Source: Leucothrix mucor DSM 2157
GTDB lineage: Bacteria; Pseudomonadota; Gammaproteobacteria; Thiotrichales; Thiotrichaceae
Direction: 5' to 3'
Length of the DNA stretch: 64,000 nt
Assembly: GCF_000419525.1 (NCBI RefSeq)
Contig: NZ_ATTE01000001.1
Location: 620,001-684,000 of the forward strand
Part shown: piece by piece, positions 62,776 to 64,000 of the stretch
How positions within the stretch are numbered: position 1 is the first letter of the stretch
How the letters are laid out: each line of letters begins with the position of its first letter
Made by a program: the position numbers and the translations under genes
Notes under the pieces: model-generated
Seen by the model: only the letters and a program-made list of their open reading frames with translations
What the model was told of the DNA's origin: nothing
Database searches by the model: none

Positions 62776-63606
62776 ATGTCGCACGAACAGTCGCTATCAG
62801 AACACTACCGGCATGGCAGTTTACTGAGTGCTATTGAAGCGGCACTTCCTCAGCTTGGCAAAACTCGCGATACCGTTACCCTCGAAGACCTTGCGCCCGT
62901 TGATGAATTTCATATCGGTGGCCGCCTTGCAACGGATCATCTACTAAAGCAACTTCATTTCTCTGACCAAGACCAGTTGCTAGATATCGGCTGTGGCTTA
63001 GGTGGGGCTGCTCGTTATGTCGCTTCCCAATATCATACGCAGGTTACTGGCATTGATCTCACGCCCGAATACATTGAAACGGGTAATGTACTTTCCGAGT
63101 GGCTAAAGCTTGAAAGTTCGGTGACTCTCAAACAGGGAAGCGCACTGGATATGCCATTTCAGGATAATGCCTTTGATGGGGCTTACCTGCTGCATGTTGG
63201 CATGAATATCGAAGATAAAGCAGCTTTGTTCACTGAAATATTTCGTGTATTAAAATCCGGCGCGCGTTTGGGACTCTATGATGTGATGCAGCAAGTAGAG
63301 GGTGACTTGCTTTACCCGCTGCCTTGGGCGACAGAGTCTGCTAGTAGTAATCTGGCGACTGCAGAGGCTTACCGGCAAGCGCTTATTGCAGCTGGGTTTA
63401 CGATTGAGATTGAAAATAATCGCCGTGAATTTGCTTTGTCACTCTTTGAAAAAATGCGGGAGAAAGCAAAGACTGGTAATGGTCCTTCGGCTTTAGGTCT
63501 GCACACCTTAATGCCCGATACTAGCGCCCAAAAAGTAAAAAATATGGTTCGCAATATCAGCAATGGCCTGATTAGTCCTGTTGAAATAATTGCTTTGAAA
63601 CCCTGA
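62776..63606 (+). CDS. Class I SAM-dependent methyltransferase
   Basis: This 276-residue protein has motif I LLDIGCGLGGAARYVA, motif II VTGIDLTPEYIETG, post-motif SALDMPFQDNAFDGAYLLHVGMN, and motif III VLKSGARLGLYDVM. It resembles UbiE-like and sarcosine/dimethylglycine-type methyltransferases, but the substrate cannot be assigned. It starts 13 bases after the Nif3 gene and is probably last in the murA-his transcript. Confidence 0.85.
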   Translation: MSHEQSLSEHYRHGSLLSAIEAALPQLGKTRDTVTLEDLAPVDEFHIGGRLATDHLLKQLHFSDQDQLLDIGCGLGGAARYVASQYHTQVTGIDLTPEYIETGNVLSEWLKLESSVTLKQGSALDMPFQDNAFDGAYLLHVGMNIEDKAALFTEIFRVLKSGARLGLYDVMQQVEGDLLYPLPWATESASSNLATAEAYRQALIAAGFTIEIENNRREFALSLFEKMREKAKTGNGPSALGLHTLMPDTSAQKVKNMVRNISNGLISPVEIIALKP

Positions 63607-63684
63607 GTCTATTTCCGTTTCTAGTGATAGCATGGTTTTTAGTTGAAACGAAAACCTAAAAACTCCTAATCAAGAGGTACTATC

Positions 63685-63939
63685 ATGGATGAAATTCAAT
63701 TCAGCCAAGCTGAAAAAGAGCAGATGGCACATAAGGTGAAGCGCTACTTTAGCGAAGAACTTGGTCAGGATATTGGTGGCTTTGAAGCGGAATTTCTAAT
63801 CGATTTTTTTGCTAAAGAAATGGGTAGCTACTTTTACAATCGCGGTGTTTATGATGCTGAAACGGTTGTGACAGAGAAAGTGAGCGAAATCTCAGATCTG
63901 TTACTGCAGCTGGAAAAACCAACCTCAAACCCCTCTTAA
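63685..63939 (+). CDS. DUF2164 family protein
   Basis: This 84-residue protein has the family pattern FSQAEKEQMAHKVKRYFSEELGQDIGGFEAEFLIDFFAKEMGSYFYNRGVYDA, a compact helical domain of unknown function. AAGAGG serves as ribosome site. The leader has a small stem GTTTTTAG/CTAAAAAC (63635-63642 and 63656-63663). Confidence 0.9.
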   Translation: MDEIQFSQAEKEQMAHKVKRYFSEELGQDIGGFEAEFLIDFFAKEMGSYFYNRGVYDAETVVTEKVSEISDLLLQLEKPTSNPS

Positions 63940-63968
63940 TTTCTAATAATATAAAAGAGACGCAATAA

Positions 63969-64000
63969 ATGAAAATCCGCACGTTTTCGATCGCATTGGC
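63969..64000 (+). CDS. Start of a further gene, cut by the right edge
   Basis: ATG at 63969 with AGAG upstream opens MKIRTFSIAL, which looks like the beginning of a signal peptide. Only ten codons are visible, so no function can be given. Confidence 0.4.
   Translation, partial: MKIRTFSIAL

Overview
The window is gammaproteobacterial chromosome, mostly core housekeeping genes. The evidence is the gene content and grouping: exbB-exbD-msbA-lpxK-ycaR-kdsB, rnr-rlmB, lgt-thyA, purM-purN, darP, parE, bpt, gcvR and murA-hisG-hisD, with moderate GC and good Shine-Dalgarno sites. A filamentous Thiotrichales-type bacterium (Leucothrix/Cocleimonas-like) is my guess for the host. That is an inference from overall style and rests on no single marker. 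I see no prophage, insertion sequence, CRISPR array or rRNA operon.

Layout. 1-10 kb (minus strand): the N-terminal part of a membrane GTPase, a decayed gene, then a coupled run recG, RDD, SpoIIM-like, DUF4129, DUF4350, MoxR, DUF58. This run is a known but poorly understood MoxR/DUF58 membrane cluster. 10-22.6 kb: gcvR; a divergent dimethylglycine-demethylase-like flavoenzyme and TetR pair; trpD-trpC-lgt-thyA; rnr-rlmB-GST-lipoprotein; a glycosyltransferase-like gene. 22.6-26.7 kb (plus strand): tRNA-Leu(CAG), a HlyU-family protein, a YiiD-type thioesterase, then a four-gene operon. That operon encodes a proteasome-fold Ntn-hydrolase, a 60-residue protein, a short NfeD and an SPFH/stomatin. 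26.7-35.7 kb (minus strand): darP, a secreted glycoside-hydrolase-like protein, parE, and a very large outer-membrane protein with barrel, OmpA and Ig-like parts. 36-46.6 kb (plus strand): murJ, a DUF945-like protein, a secreted CHAP/NlpC-like protein, rlmD, and the lipid A/Kdo cluster behind a hairpin-rich leader. 46.6-64 kb: purMN against recQ, cytochrome b561-yceI against lysR-RNase T2, bpt, a second and larger glycoside-hydrolase-like lipoprotein, murA-hisG-aroG-hisD-nif3-methyltransferase, DUF2164, and the first codons of one more gene.

Most genes serve envelope building (MurA, MurJ, MsbA, LpxK, KdsB, Lgt, ExbBD), translation and RNA quality control (RNase R, RlmB, RlmD, DarP, tRNA-Leu, Bpt), or amino-acid and purine synthesis (TrpCD, HisGD, AroG, PurMN). 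The best candidate for an undescribed system is 23819-26604. There a protein with the exact Thr1/Asp17/Lys33 spacing of a proteasome beta subunit is tightly coupled to a small protein and to NfeD plus stomatin. This suggests a membrane-microdomain-linked protease that replaces the serine protease domain found in long-form NfeD proteins.
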